Origin: JAWAFC01 sp038890815
GTDB lineage: Archaea; Micrarchaeota; Micrarchaeia; Burarchaeales; JACRGF01
Direction of reading: 5' to 3'
Assembly: GCA_038890815.1 (NCBI GenBank)
Contig: JAWAFC010000001.1
Span: forward strand, 88,145-152,144
Length of the DNA: 64,000 nt
Of the stretch, positions 1 to 8,262 are shown piece by piece. Made by a program: the position numbers and the translations under genes. Within the stretch, counting starts at the first letter, position 1; every line of letters begins with the position of its first letter. The notes below the pieces were generated by a model, which saw nothing but the letters and a program-made list of their open reading frames with translations, was not told the origin of the DNA and made no database searches.

Positions 1-172
1 TGATGGGCTTATGCTCTATCTGCATGCTGCTGACTATCTGCTCGATGGGTCCCTCGTTGGCCTCGATGACAATTTTGTCGCCAACTTTCAACCCGTCGCT
101 GAGGTCGATGGCAGCCACGCCTATCTTGTTGTAATAGTGCCTCACCACGCCTACCTGCTTTCTTTCGGCCAT
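1..172 (-). CDS. Translation elongation factor-like beta-barrel protein (partial, C-terminus off window)
   Basis: The 57 visible residues begin MAERKQVGVVRHYYNKIG and continue through a GDKIVIE-type strand to an MQIEHKPI end. This matches the small archaeal proteins that consist only of an EF-Tu domain-2-like barrel. A strong ribosome binding site (GGAGGTGA on the minus strand, about 181-190) sits seven bases before the ATG at 172. The family is often found near U32 peptidases, but the neighbour on that side lies outside the window. The role is unknown; RNA or tRNA-modification partnership is only a guess. Confidence 0.72.
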   Translation of the reverse strand, partial: MAERKQVGVVRHYYNKIGVAAIDLSDGLKVGDKIVIEANEGPIEQIVSSMQIEHKPI

Positions 173-221
173 GCTCTGCTCACCTCCCGGAAAGAAAGAG
201 GAGATGGGGTATAAAAAGATA

Positions 222-1406
222 TCAGATTTCCATTTTGACTATCTTATTCCCCACCACGCTGGCCTTTGCGGCCACGAGCACCGAATCCCCAAGTTGCCTC
301 TCGGCATCCACGAAGGCATTCGCCCTTCTGTCCAAAAGCTCAAGCAGACGGCCGTCGGCGCTCTCGGCCATCTCGGACAGCTCGAGCGCAGCAAAACGCA
401 GGATGCGCACGCCCGTGGCGTTGAAGCGGGCGGCCAGCAGCGCCTTCAGTTGGGTTATGTTGGCGTTGTCGGGCAGGGTGAATGAGAGATTGAGCCTCGT
501 GTCGGGGAAAACGGCGGAAGCGTTGGCGCCCGCGACTGCAAGGATTTCTTTTTCGGCGAGAGCCCTATCGGTGAAATTCTCCTGCACGATGATGATATTC
601 TCGCGCACGTCGACAACGAAGGACAGGTTGCGCAGGGCATCGAGCGGGGCGCTCGCATTCTCCACGCCAATTGCCGGAATGGGGGAGTAGCCTGTCACGC
701 GCGCGCCTGGCAGGCTGTCATTGAGGCCGGCGAGGATTTCCTGCGCGCTCACCACTCTGTTTTCCCAGGCGAGCGTGAGCACGGCCTTGGCTTCGGGGGT
801 GAAGTTCTTTATGTCGGCCGTGAGCAGTACATCCTCGGCTTGTGGGACTACGCGCGGCACATCGCTCTGCACAACCACCCCGCGCCGGATGAGCGCGGCC
901 ATGCGGATGGTCACGTTCTCGCCCACACCTATCCTCGGATCGATGGGGAAAACGGCGCGGCCGCCCGTTGCCGCGAGCAACGTTCCGGTTGAGGTGGTGA
1001 ATTCCACAGCTCCAGGGATGGTCGCGCTGGCCCGGCCAACCACGTGCGCGCCCGCGCGCACGAGCCGCTCTGCAACCTCGCGCACGTGCGACGAGGCCGC
1101 CAGGTTGAGCACCGTTCTGTTGGGTGCGAGCCTGTTGGTGTAGAGGATTTTGCCTTCCTCCCTCAGCGCGCTGATCGCAGACTCAATTTCAGGAGAAGAG
1201 CCGAACACATCGAGCTCAGTGGCATAGGAAGTTATCGTCGCGTTGATGAGCGCCAGGCCTATCGCGCTCTCTGCCTGCTCCTCGGGCTCAGGGAGTGGAG
1301 GAGGCGCCTGACGCGGGGCGAGGGCGAATAGCTCAAGCAGGAAAAACAGAACGAACAGAATGACCGCGGCTTTGATGATGTTTTTTCTCGAAAACAGCGC
1401 GCTCAC
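222..1406 (-). CDS. Membrane-anchored extracytoplasmic protein of unknown function
   Basis: 394 residues from a GTG start. Residues about 11-30 form one hydrophobic segment, followed by a proline/glutamate linker (PPPLPEPEEQ), so the rest should lie outside the cell. That part is rich in Asn-X-Ser/Thr sites, fitting an N-glycosylated surface protein. It alternates beta-strand-like and helical stretches; two segments (about 55-115 and 280-345) both read as short alpha/beta units and may be a diverged duplication. No family is recognised. It is divergent from the FKBP gene. Confidence 0.6.
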   Translation of the reverse strand: MSALFSRKNIIKAAVILFVLFFLLELFALAPRQAPPPLPEPEEQAESAIGLALINATITSYATELDVFGSSPEIESAISALREEGKILYTNRLAPNRTVLNLAASSHVREVAERLVRAGAHVVGRASATIPGAVEFTTSTGTLLAATGGRAVFPIDPRIGVGENVTIRMAALIRRGVVVQSDVPRVVPQAEDVLLTADIKNFTPEAKAVLTLAWENRVVSAQEILAGLNDSLPGARVTGYSPIPAIGVENASAPLDALRNLSFVVDVRENIIIVQENFTDRALAEKEILAVAGANASAVFPDTRLNLSFTLPDNANITQLKALLAARFNATGVRILRFAALELSEMAESADGRLLELLDRRANAFVDAERQLGDSVLVAAKASVVGNKIVKMEI

Positions 1407-1468
1407 GGGAAAAAATTAGCCAGGCAAGCATTTATTTGTGTTCCGCACAAAAAGTTAGCGGTTTTTCC

Positions 1469-2164
1469 ATGACAAAGGTTAGCAAGGGGGACTTCATCAA
1501 AATAGAATACACCGGCAGAACGGTGAGCGACAACCGCGTTTTTGACACCACGAGTGCTGAGGTGGCTAAGAAAGAGGGCATTTTTGACGAGAAGGCGAGG
1601 TATGCGCCCGGGCTGGTTGTTGTGGGCATGGGCACCGTGATCAAAGGCCTTGATGAGGTGCTCGAGGGCATGGAGGTGGGGGAGAGCAAGAAGGTCGAGG
1701 TGCCGCCCGACAAGGCTTTCGGCCGAAGAGATCCAAACCTCGTGCGCGTGTTGCCCGAGAGCGAGTTCAAGAGGCGCGGCATTGAGCCCTATCCAGGTCA
1801 GCTTGTGAGCATTGACAATGCCATGGCGGTGGTGAAGAGCGTGAGTTCGGGCAGGGTGATGGTGGATTTCAACCATTTGCTGGCCGGCGAGACTCTCTCT
1901 TATGAGGTAAAGGTCGTGGAGAAGCTCACCTCGCTCGAGCAGAAGATAAACGCACTGCTCGAGAACAACGAGCTGCGGGGGAAAGTTAAGGTAGATGGGA
2001 ACGTAGTTGAGGTCACCTTTCCAGCGGAAATAAAGAAGGACGCTGACTTCCTCATCAACAAAGCGAGTTTCGTGGCGAATGCTCTGCGCCTTCTCCCAGA
2101 GGTGGAGAGCATCCGAGTCATCGAAGAATATGCACGTGAGGAAAGAAAGGTTGAAAAAAGCTGA
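1469..2164 (+). CDS. FKBP-type peptidyl-prolyl cis-trans isomerase (long archaeal, SlyD-like)
   Basis: 231 residues. The start is the ATG at 1469 (MTKVSKGDFIKIEYTG); a TATA-like TTTATTT at about 1430 lies roughly 35 bases upstream. The N-terminal FKBP fold shows IKIEYTG, VFDTT and the VIKGLDEVLEGM element. An insert-in-flap region (PDKAFGRRDP, then an SIDNAMAVV strand) interrupts the fold as in SlyD, and a C-terminal alpha/beta extension of about 80 residues is typical of long archaeal FKBPs. It should act as a folding catalyst and chaperone in the cytosol. The stop overlaps an ATG of the next frame, but the next gene more likely starts further on. Confidence 0.93.
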   Translation: MTKVSKGDFIKIEYTGRTVSDNRVFDTTSAEVAKKEGIFDEKARYAPGLVVVGMGTVIKGLDEVLEGMEVGESKKVEVPPDKAFGRRDPNLVRVLPESEFKRRGIEPYPGQLVSIDNAMAVVKSVSSGRVMVDFNHLLAGETLSYEVKVVEKLTSLEQKINALLENNELRGKVKVDGNVVEVTFPAEIKKDADFLINKASFVANALRLLPEVESIRVIEEYAREERKVEKS

Positions 2165-2190
2165 TGTCGAATAGCGTGCGAGGTGGTCGG

Positions 2191-2475
2191 ATGGAAACGG
2201 TGAAGTTGGAGATCAGCTATGCCGAGCCGGCCAGTAGGCTTGAACTGCTTATTCGGTTTCTGTGGGCCATTCCGCTGTACATCGTCATGGCTGTTCTCGG
2301 ATTTGTTGGGTGGGTCTGCTTTGTCATCCAGTGGCTGCACATCCTGCTGCTGGCAAAGCGCAATGCCACGCTGCATAAGTTCATAACGCTTTACATCACC
2401 TATGCATACAAGTTTGTCGCATACATCCTGCTGGGGACTGATGAGCGCCCTCCGATCATCCCAGAGGGCGTATAG
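2191..2475 (+). CDS. DUF4389-like small membrane protein
   Basis: 94 residues. I chose the ATG at 2191 because GAGGTGG (2180-2186) precedes it at ideal spacing; an upstream ATG at 2164 has no such site. The order is a short strand (KLEISYAEPASRLELL), one long hydrophobic hairpin (IRFLWAIPLYIVMAVLGF onward), then a Tyr-rich amphipathic stretch ending in LLGTDERPP. The ending and the arrangement are those of the DUF4389 family, whose function is unknown. It is co-oriented with the FKBP gene and probably co-transcribed. Confidence 0.75.
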   Translation: METVKLEISYAEPASRLELLIRFLWAIPLYIVMAVLGFVGWVCFVIQWLHILLLAKRNATLHKFITLYITYAYKFVAYILLGTDERPPIIPEGV

Positions 2476-2547
2476 GAATTTAGCAGGGCACGCAGCAAAT
2501 ACCTAGCGCAAGCTTTATAAACAACCTTCTCTGAGAACATCTCATTC

Positions 2548-3801
2548 ATGGGCGGCCAGCGTGCGGTAAAGAGCAAAGTTGCCCGAGAGTGGGCACCACC
2601 GGAATTGAACAGCCACTTCCTTCAAAAGCCGCAGGACAGGCTCAGCGTGTTCTACAGGGCGTATCTGAGGGTAGAGCGCACATGGGAGGATGTCAGATCA
2701 GCTATCCGAAAAAAGCCAGGCTATGCTTCGGACAGCGAGGTGCGCGCGACCATCCCGGAAGTTATCGGAAAAACGAGGCATGGCGACCCGCTGAAGAGCA
2801 TTAACTCTCACGATGGCGCGAGAATATGCTATTCTGACCATGTTCCAAAAAAGCCAATTTCCGACATTGCGATAGTGATGCTGCCAGGGTGGGGCTGCTA
2901 TCCGAGCATTTATGGCCAGCAGGCGGCCGTACTGGGAAAGTATTTCCGAATAATAAGAGTGAGAACGAGAGGGCACTTCGAGTCAGAGCTGGGCGCGAGC
3001 ACCACAGCAACCTACATACACGATTGTGCAAAGGATGTGGCGGTCATACTGAAAAGTGAGGGGGTAAGGCGAGCCATACTCATGGGCCATTCGATGGGCG
3101 GGCTGATCGCGCTGGAGTTCTACAAGGAATTTAATGGCGACAAAATTGCTGCCATGGCGCTACTGTCGGCGCCTTACGGCGATCCTTTCAGGACGCTTCC
3201 GGTCAACCTGCAATGGCTTGGACCTTTGGTGGATGTGCTTCTGTTTGAGCTTCAGTTGACGCCTTTCATAAACTGGCTGAAGAGAACTCCGATAGTGAAC
3301 AATCCGGTGTCCCGTCGCGTGCTTTACTCGCTGCTCACCGGCACCATTTTCAAAAATAGCGAGAATGGGCTGGAGGATGAAGAAATGAAATTCCTCGCGC
3401 AGAGAGCGTTGGAGGTTCCGGTTGAGACCTTAGCGATGGCGCTCAGGGCTATGAGAAGAATGAACCTGTATCCTTTCCTGAAGGACATCCGTGCACCCAC
3501 GCTCGTGCTGGCAGGGCTCAATGACCCGCTCGTGCACTGGAGGCACGGGGAGAATATCGCGAAGGAGATAAACAGCGGGAACGGTGGCAACATAGCCACT
3601 TTTGTCAAGATAGCTTGCGGCCACATGCCCATGATGGAATTTCCCGAGAAATTCAACCACATTTTCCTCTCATTCCTACTCGAGAAAGTGCCTGAATTCA
3701 GAGGCTCAGGAGAGCTGATTCGGGAGCGCAAGGAGATTGAAAAACAGCTTAGGGAAAAAGGCGTTGAAATCCCCTATAAAATAGAGACATGGCATGGCTG
3801 A
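2548..3801 (+). CDS. Alpha/beta hydrolase with N-terminal helical extension
   Basis: 417 residues. A TATA-like CTTTATAAA (about 2513-2521) lies 30 bases before the ATG, so the message is probably leaderless. The hydrolase core starts near residue 85. The nucleophile elbow is GHSMGG (Ser182); the likely acid lies in LAGLNDPLV and the base in CGHMPMMEFPE, giving a full Ser-Asp-His triad. The N-terminal 80 residues are charged and helical and I cannot assign them. The substrate is unknown; an esterase or lipase activity is the default expectation. There is no signal peptide. The stop lies one base from the 3' end of the opposing tRNA gene. Confidence 0.85.
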   Translation: MGGQRAVKSKVAREWAPPELNSHFLQKPQDRLSVFYRAYLRVERTWEDVRSAIRKKPGYASDSEVRATIPEVIGKTRHGDPLKSINSHDGARICYSDHVPKKPISDIAIVMLPGWGCYPSIYGQQAAVLGKYFRIIRVRTRGHFESELGASTTATYIHDCAKDVAVILKSEGVRRAILMGHSMGGLIALEFYKEFNGDKIAAMALLSAPYGDPFRTLPVNLQWLGPLVDVLLFELQLTPFINWLKRTPIVNNPVSRRVLYSLLTGTIFKNSENGLEDEEMKFLAQRALEVPVETLAMALRAMRRMNLYPFLKDIRAPTLVLAGLNDPLVHWRHGENIAKEINSGNGGNIATFVKIACGHMPMMEFPEKFNHIFLSFLLEKVPEFRGSGELIRERKEIEKQLREKGVEIPYKIETWHG

Positions 3802-3802
3802 G

Positions 3803-3920
3803 TAGCCCCGGTCGGATTCGAACCGACGTCTCGAGGTCCAAAGCCTCGAATCCTTGGCCATTGTCCAAACTTTTCCCAAACGCCTCAAAGCGCCGGAAAA
3901 GGTTTCTAGACGACGGGGCT
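3803..3920 (-). tRNA. tRNA-Gln (anticodon TTG) interrupted in the D-loop
   Basis: The acceptor AGCCCCG pairs with CGGGGCT, followed by discriminator A. The anticodon arm is CGAGG-CTTTGGA-CCTCG, reading TTG (Gln), and the T-arm is GTCGG-TTCGAAT-CCGAC. The exon parts give a normal 73-nt tRNA only if 45 nt between G15 and the TGG of the D-loop are removed. No intron is seen at the usual 37/38 site. CCA is not encoded. A TATA-like TTTTAAC lies upstream, overlapping the ProRS stop. Confidence 0.85.
3861..3905 (-). other. Predicted 45-nt non-canonical intron in the D-loop of tRNA-Gln
   Basis: On the RNA strand the intron folds into a long hairpin: AAAC(C)TTTTCC pairs with GGAAAAGTTT, capped by CGC/GCG. 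GTCT (5' exon) pairs with GGAC just inside the 3' splice site, with AG(A) and AAT left as bulges. This is a relaxed bulge-helix-bulge. Cutting AG^A and AA^T restores GTCTAGTGGCCAAGGATT, an ordinary D-arm. The boundaries are inferred from that fit. Confidence 0.7.
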
Positions 3921-3947
3921 GATTATTTTTGGGGAAATGGGTTAAAA

Positions 3948-5360
3948 TCAGTAGGCTTTGGCGAACCAGACAGCAAAGCCCTCCTTCCCGCATTGGATGC
4001 AGACGCCATCCTCCCTCGGCTTGTCAAATTCTGTACCCCTGACCTCGGCGGTTGTGGCCTCCTGTATCGCCTTGGCGCATTCCACCCCACCGCACCAGCC
4101 TGCCTTGACGAAGCCCCCTTTTTGCCCGATTATATCCTTCAGCTCAGCTATGCTGCGGGCGGTTGAGAGGCGCGCGCGGAGGGATTCCTCGGCTTTTTTC
4201 CGCAACTCGGAAAGGATTGTTTCAAAGTCCCTTTTCACCTCGCTGACAAGCCCGTCCTGTGGCACGCTTTTCTTCCCGCCCGTTCTCAGCGCGATGACCA
4301 CTTTCTTCTCTGCGATTTCCTTTGGGCCTATCTCTATGCGGATGGGAACGCCCTTGCCCTCCCAGTGGTAGAATTTCTCGCCCGGTCTGACATCGCGCTC
4401 GTCTATGTCGACGCGTATGCCAGCACGCGCAAGCCTGTTTTTTATCTTCCTGCAGACTTTGATGATTTCTTTCTCTTTTTCCGTGCTGGGAATGGGAACA
4501 ATGATGACCTGAAGGGGCGCGATGGCCGGAGGCAGGATGAGGCCTCTGTTGTCGCCGTGAACTGCTATGACCGCGGCGAGGCATCGCATGCTGATCCCAT
4601 AAGTAGTCTGCTTGGCAAAGTGCTTGTGGCCCTGTGGGTCGTCGAATTCTATCCCGTAGACGCGCGAGAAGTTCTCGCCGAGGTTGTGGATGGTGGCGGC
4701 CTGCAGGACTTTGCCATCCGGCATGAGCACATCGAGCGCGATGGAGTACACCGCACCAGGGAATTTATCGTGATCCGGCCTGCGCAGGGCGAGGAAGGGC
4801 ACGCCGAGAGTGCCGTAGAACTCGCTGTAGATGCGGAAGGCCTCGCGGATCTGCCTTTCGGCATCTTCTTCGCTCGCGTGCGCGCAATGCGCCTCGTTCC
4901 AGAAGATCTCCCTGCCGCGGATGAGCGGCCTTGTCATCTTGGTGTCGTACCTGTAAACACAGCATGTCTGGTGCACGCGCATGGGGAGATCGGCGTGCGA
5001 GCGAATCCACAGCGCGAACATTGGGTAGATGACGGTCTCGCTTGTAGGGCGCACGGCGAGCTTCCTCTCCATGCGTTCGAGGCCGGCATGCGTGGCCCAC
5101 ATGACTTCGTCGGCAAAGCCCGCGATGTGCTCGGCCTCCTTGCCGAACTGCTCTTCGGGAATGAGCAGGGGGAAGAGCATCTGCTGGTGGCCTGAGGCAT
5201 TCAGCAGCTTCTCCAGAAGATCGAAGCAAGCGCGCAGGGCAGCGTAGCCCCACGCCTTGTAGATGGGCATACCCTTGACGGGATAGCGTATGTCCGTGAT
5301 GTCAGCCTGCTCAATGACCTGCGAGAACCATTCGGAAAAATTGCTCTTATCAAGCTCCAC
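3948..5360 (-). CDS. proS: Prolyl-tRNA synthetase, archaeal/eukaryotic type
   Basis: 470 residues; charges tRNA-Pro with proline. I chose the GTG at 5360 because AATTTAAA at about 5384-5391 then sits at -27 and the protein begins MELDKSNFSEWF like its relatives; a TTG at 5378 is the alternative. Class II motif 1 lies near GMPIYKAWGY, motif 2 at VYRYDTKMTRPLIRGREIFWNEAH and motif 3 at HGDNRGLILPP. The anticodon-binding domain follows. The C-terminal zinc domain has WCGGVEC and CIQCG cysteines and ends in Tyr, the eukaryote-like form without the bacterial editing insertion. Confidence 0.97.
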   Translation of the reverse strand: MELDKSNFSEWFSQVIEQADITDIRYPVKGMPIYKAWGYAALRACFDLLEKLLNASGHQQMLFPLLIPEEQFGKEAEHIAGFADEVMWATHAGLERMERKLAVRPTSETVIYPMFALWIRSHADLPMRVHQTCCVYRYDTKMTRPLIRGREIFWNEAHCAHASEEDAERQIREAFRIYSEFYGTLGVPFLALRRPDHDKFPGAVYSIALDVLMPDGKVLQAATIHNLGENFSRVYGIEFDDPQGHKHFAKQTTYGISMRCLAAVIAVHGDNRGLILPPAIAPLQVIIVPIPSTEKEKEIIKVCRKIKNRLARAGIRVDIDERDVRPGEKFYHWEGKGVPIRIEIGPKEIAEKKVVIALRTGGKKSVPQDGLVSEVKRDFETILSELRKKAEESLRARLSTARSIAELKDIIGQKGGFVKAGWCGGVECAKAIQEATTAEVRGTEFDKPREDGVCIQCGKEGFAVWFAKAY

Positions 5361-5397
5361 GTATGTCTTTATATTCAAAAAGGTTTAAATTGGTTGG

Positions 5398-5766
5398 ATG
5401 GAAAGGCAAGGCTGTGGGAGGTTGACAATCGTGATGGCAGCTTTGCTGGTGGCCTGCGTGACGCAGCCGCCGCCAGCCGCTGCGGCTTTTGCCAGCTCTT
5501 CCAGAGTTTCCTTTCACTGCTCAAATCCGTCTTTCGAGCAAATCGGATTCTCGCGCGTGTTGAAACTTGAGGTGAATTTCAAGAACGAAGGGAGCATGCT
5601 GGCAAGCGGATGCGCGAGAGTGCAGGTGGTTGGAAAGAATGCGGATGTGCTCGCCGAAAAACTCACCTGCAGTAGGTTGCTATTTCCAGGAGAGACGCAG
5701 GCCGTCAGGGTTGAGGTGGCCGCTCCCATAGGTTCCTCACCAGCAAGCTATGCGTGCGTGAGGTGA
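5398..5766 (+). CDS. Small predicted lipoprotein or secreted protein
   Basis: 122 residues. Two arginines precede a hydrophobic run ending LLVAC, a lipobox-like site, and an Ala/Pro-rich spacer follows. The mature part has four cysteines and a beta-rich pattern (LKLEVNFKNEG, CARVQVVGKN, AVRVEVAAP) like the small FxLD/CARDB-type extracellular sandwich domains. This is similarity of pattern only. The start is uncertain: GTG 5431 or ATG 5434, after GGGAGG, would give a shorter signal peptide. The stop lies 4 bases before the proposed proC start. Confidence 0.55.
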   Translation: MERQGCGRLTIVMAALLVACVTQPPPAAAAFASSSRVSFHCSNPSFEQIGFSRVLKLEVNFKNEGSMLASGCARVQVVGKNADVLAEKLTCSRLLFPGETQAVRVEVAAPIGSSPASYACVR

Positions 5767-5770
5767 TTGC

Positions 5771-6577
5771 CTGGCGTTAAGAGCAACCCTGGGATTTATC
5801 GGTGCCGGAAAGATGGGCAGCGCGCTGATCAGAGGCCTGCTCGCGGCGAAGGCTGTGAGCCCGGGACAGATTGTTGTTAGCGATGCCAGTGGCGATAAGG
5901 CTGCCACGCTAGCGAGCGAGCTGGGAGTGGGTGTGAGCGATAACCGCGGGGTGGTGCGGCAAAGCGATGTGATTCTTCTGTGCGTAAAGCCGCGCGATAT
6001 GCCTTCTGTCCTCGAGGAGATTGGGGGGGATGCCGCGGGGAAGCTCGTCATCTCCATAGCTGCGGGCATCCCCACAGGCCTTGTCGAGGGGAGGCTTGCC
6101 GGAGCCCGTGTTGCGAGGGCGATGCCGAATCTACCATGTCTTGTGGGCGAGGGCGCGAGCGCCTATGCGCTCGGGAAAACGGCGAACGAGAGTGATGCCG
6201 CAGTTGTCACGTCGCTCTTCGGCTCTGTGGGAAAGGTCGTGCGCGTGAAGGAGGAGCTGTTGGATGCCGTGACCGCATTGAGCGGTTGTGGGCCTGCCTA
6301 TTTCTATGAAGCTATCGACGCGCTGGCTGAGGCTGGCGAGAGAGCTGGTCTGCCGAGGGATATCGCGCGCGCGCTGGCCGCGCAGACCTGCCTCGGAGCC
6401 GGGAGAATGGTGGAGAAAACAGGCCTGTCGCCTGAGGAGCTGATCGCGCAAGTCGCCACCCCGGGCGGAGCAACCGAGGCTGGAATGAAAGAGTTAAAAA
6501 GCGCGAAGTTCAGAGAAGCGCTGGCAAATGCCTTCAAAGCCGCTGCCAAACGGGCAAAGGAGCTTGGGTTTAGATGA
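5771..6577 (+). CDS. proC: Pyrroline-5-carboxylate reductase, apparently with a non-ATG start
   Basis: Reduces pyrroline-5-carboxylate to proline with NAD(P)H. The Rossmann motif GFIGAGKMGSAL begins before the first in-frame ATG (5813), so that ATG cannot be the true start. Between the in-frame stop at 5759 and the motif there is no ATG, GTG or TTG. The CTG at 5771, four bases after AGGTGA, gives MALRATLGFIGAGKMG and 268 residues. The C-terminal dimer domain shows ALSGCGPAYFYEA and TPGGATEAGMK. A single-base error near the start is an alternative to a CTG start. Confidence 0.9.
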   Translation: MALRATLGFIGAGKMGSALIRGLLAAKAVSPGQIVVSDASGDKAATLASELGVGVSDNRGVVRQSDVILLCVKPRDMPSVLEEIGGDAAGKLVISIAAGIPTGLVEGRLAGARVARAMPNLPCLVGEGASAYALGKTANESDAAVVTSLFGSVGKVVRVKEELLDAVTALSGCGPAYFYEAIDALAEAGERAGLPRDIARALAAQTCLGAGRMVEKTGLSPEELIAQVATPGGATEAGMKELKSAKFREALANAFKAAAKRAKELGFR

Positions 6578-8253
6578 GTGTGGGGGGAATGAGTAGGCTC
6601 GGGATAATCGCGTTAGCAGCGTTTCTGTTCTTGGCCGGCTGCCTTGCTCCTCCAAAGTTCCAGTGCCCGGACGGCACGCTGGTGGAGAACGCCTCCCTGT
6701 GCCCCGTGCCTCCCTCCAGGGTATGTCCTTTCTCGTGCGATGATGCAAACCCGTGCACGAGCGACTACTGCTCGGCGGAGACCAACTATTCCTGCGCACA
6801 CGCTCCGTTGAGCGGAGAACAGGCTGGCTGCTCGGGCAACATCACCCCATGCCAATACAGGACATGTGAGGCTGGCGTGTGTGAGACGAGAATGCGGGAA
6901 GATTGCTGCGGGAATGGAGCATGCGAAGCGAGTGAGGACGCCAGCACGTGTCCCGTCGATTGCATGCTCGCGAACGTGACGCAGAATGTCACCAACATCA
7001 CTGTCAGCCCACCGCCATCGCCTTCCTCTTCCTATTTTGGAGTGTTGAATGCGGATACCGACTATTCTGCGGCAGTGGAGTTGGGGGTGGGATGGAATAG
7101 GCCCATGACTGGCCCGTTTGACTGGAATATGATAGAACGCGTTGAGGGGGGGTATGACTTCAATCTCACTGACGAATACGTTGCGCGCTCGCAGGCAAAC
7201 AACCTGACCATCCAGGCCATCATCTGGCCATACAATAACCGGGATCAGCTGTCATGTCATGGGAATGAGTGTAAATTTCAGGGAATCGGCTCGCTGTCGC
7301 TTTTCAGATGCGCGCCCTGTGACTATAGGAAATACGAGAGGTTCGTCAGGGCGCTCGTGGAGAGATATGATGGGGATGGTGTGGAGGATATGCCGGGCCT
7401 CAGGGAAGCCATCAGGTACTGGGAGGTGGTGGATAGACCTTCGCTCGGGGATGGAAATGCGCCCTACTTCAGGGGAACGTCGTTTGAATATGCGAACCTG
7501 CTGAGGGTTACTTACGGCGCGGTGAAGGCTTCCTGTCCAGAGTGTGAAGTAATGTATGGTGGGCTGTCCGACCTGGATGTCTCGACGGTAAATTTCTTTG
7601 AGCGCACGCTACAGTTCGGCGCGAAAGACCACTTCTATATCGCATCGTTGCACGCTAACAACGCCGGCGAGGGTGTGAATCTGCTCTCCTTCAAGAACGT
7701 CCTCGCTCGAAATAATCTTAAAAAGGAAGTGTGGCTCACAGAGGTGGCCTATCCCACCGGCAATTTCACTTACGAGCGATACGGCCCGGGGGTGAAGAGC
7801 CTAAGCGAGGAGGAGCAAGCTGCCGTGCTCGTGCGGAGCTATGTTTTCGCGCTCGCCAATGGTGCCAAGAAGATCTTTTACTCGCGCCTGAAAGAAGGAC
7901 CTACCCTGTCGGAGGAGGAGAATTCGTATGCGCTCGTGAAATACGATGGGGGAAAGAGGCCGGCCTTCTATGCGCTCAAATTTCTGATACACCAGATTGA
8001 CCGCTTTACCTCTGTTGAGATGCTCGATTATGGACCCGAGGTGCGCGCGTACAAGTTTGTTGTCCCGAGCAAACCCGCGCCCGTATATGTATTCTGGAGC
8101 AACGAGCCAAAGAGAGTGAATTTCACGAGCGACTCGTCCGCCATCAGGGTAAGCAACATATTTGGCAATGAGAGCTATGAGGTTCCCACGCAGTTCAGAA
8201 CAGCCAAACTGACGCTGACCCGCACGCCAATTTACGTAGAGGAAATCGGCTGA
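6574..8253 (+). CDS. Secreted lipoprotein with glycoside hydrolase-like TIM-barrel domain
   Basis: 559 residues. The signal ends LFLAGC, a lipobox. Residues about 30-130 are Cys-rich (DGTLVENASLC, DDANPCTSDYC, CCGNGACEASED), short knots resembling those on archaeal and myxobacterial surface proteins. After an Asn/Pro/Ser linker, the catalytic-like domain runs from about 150. YWEVVDRP carries a candidate acid/base Glu and VWLTEVAYPTG a candidate nucleophile Glu, the clan-A spacing seen in GH39/GH5-type barrels. The substrate is unknown. The ATG overlaps the proC stop, so the two are translationally coupled. Confidence 0.72.
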   Translation: MSVGGMSRLGIIALAAFLFLAGCLAPPKFQCPDGTLVENASLCPVPPSRVCPFSCDDANPCTSDYCSAETNYSCAHAPLSGEQAGCSGNITPCQYRTCEAGVCETRMREDCCGNGACEASEDASTCPVDCMLANVTQNVTNITVSPPPSPSSSYFGVLNADTDYSAAVELGVGWNRPMTGPFDWNMIERVEGGYDFNLTDEYVARSQANNLTIQAIIWPYNNRDQLSCHGNECKFQGIGSLSLFRCAPCDYRKYERFVRALVERYDGDGVEDMPGLREAIRYWEVVDRPSLGDGNAPYFRGTSFEYANLLRVTYGAVKASCPECEVMYGGLSDLDVSTVNFFERTLQFGAKDHFYIASLHANNAGEGVNLLSFKNVLARNNLKKEVWLTEVAYPTGNFTYERYGPGVKSLSEEEQAAVLVRSYVFALANGAKKIFYSRLKEGPTLSEEENSYALVKYDGGKRPAFYALKFLIHQIDRFTSVEMLDYGPEVRAYKFVVPSKPAPVYVFWSNEPKRVNFTSDSSAIRVSNIFGNESYEVPTQFRTAKLTLTRTPIYVEEIG

Positions 8254-8262
8254 GGGGCTGTT

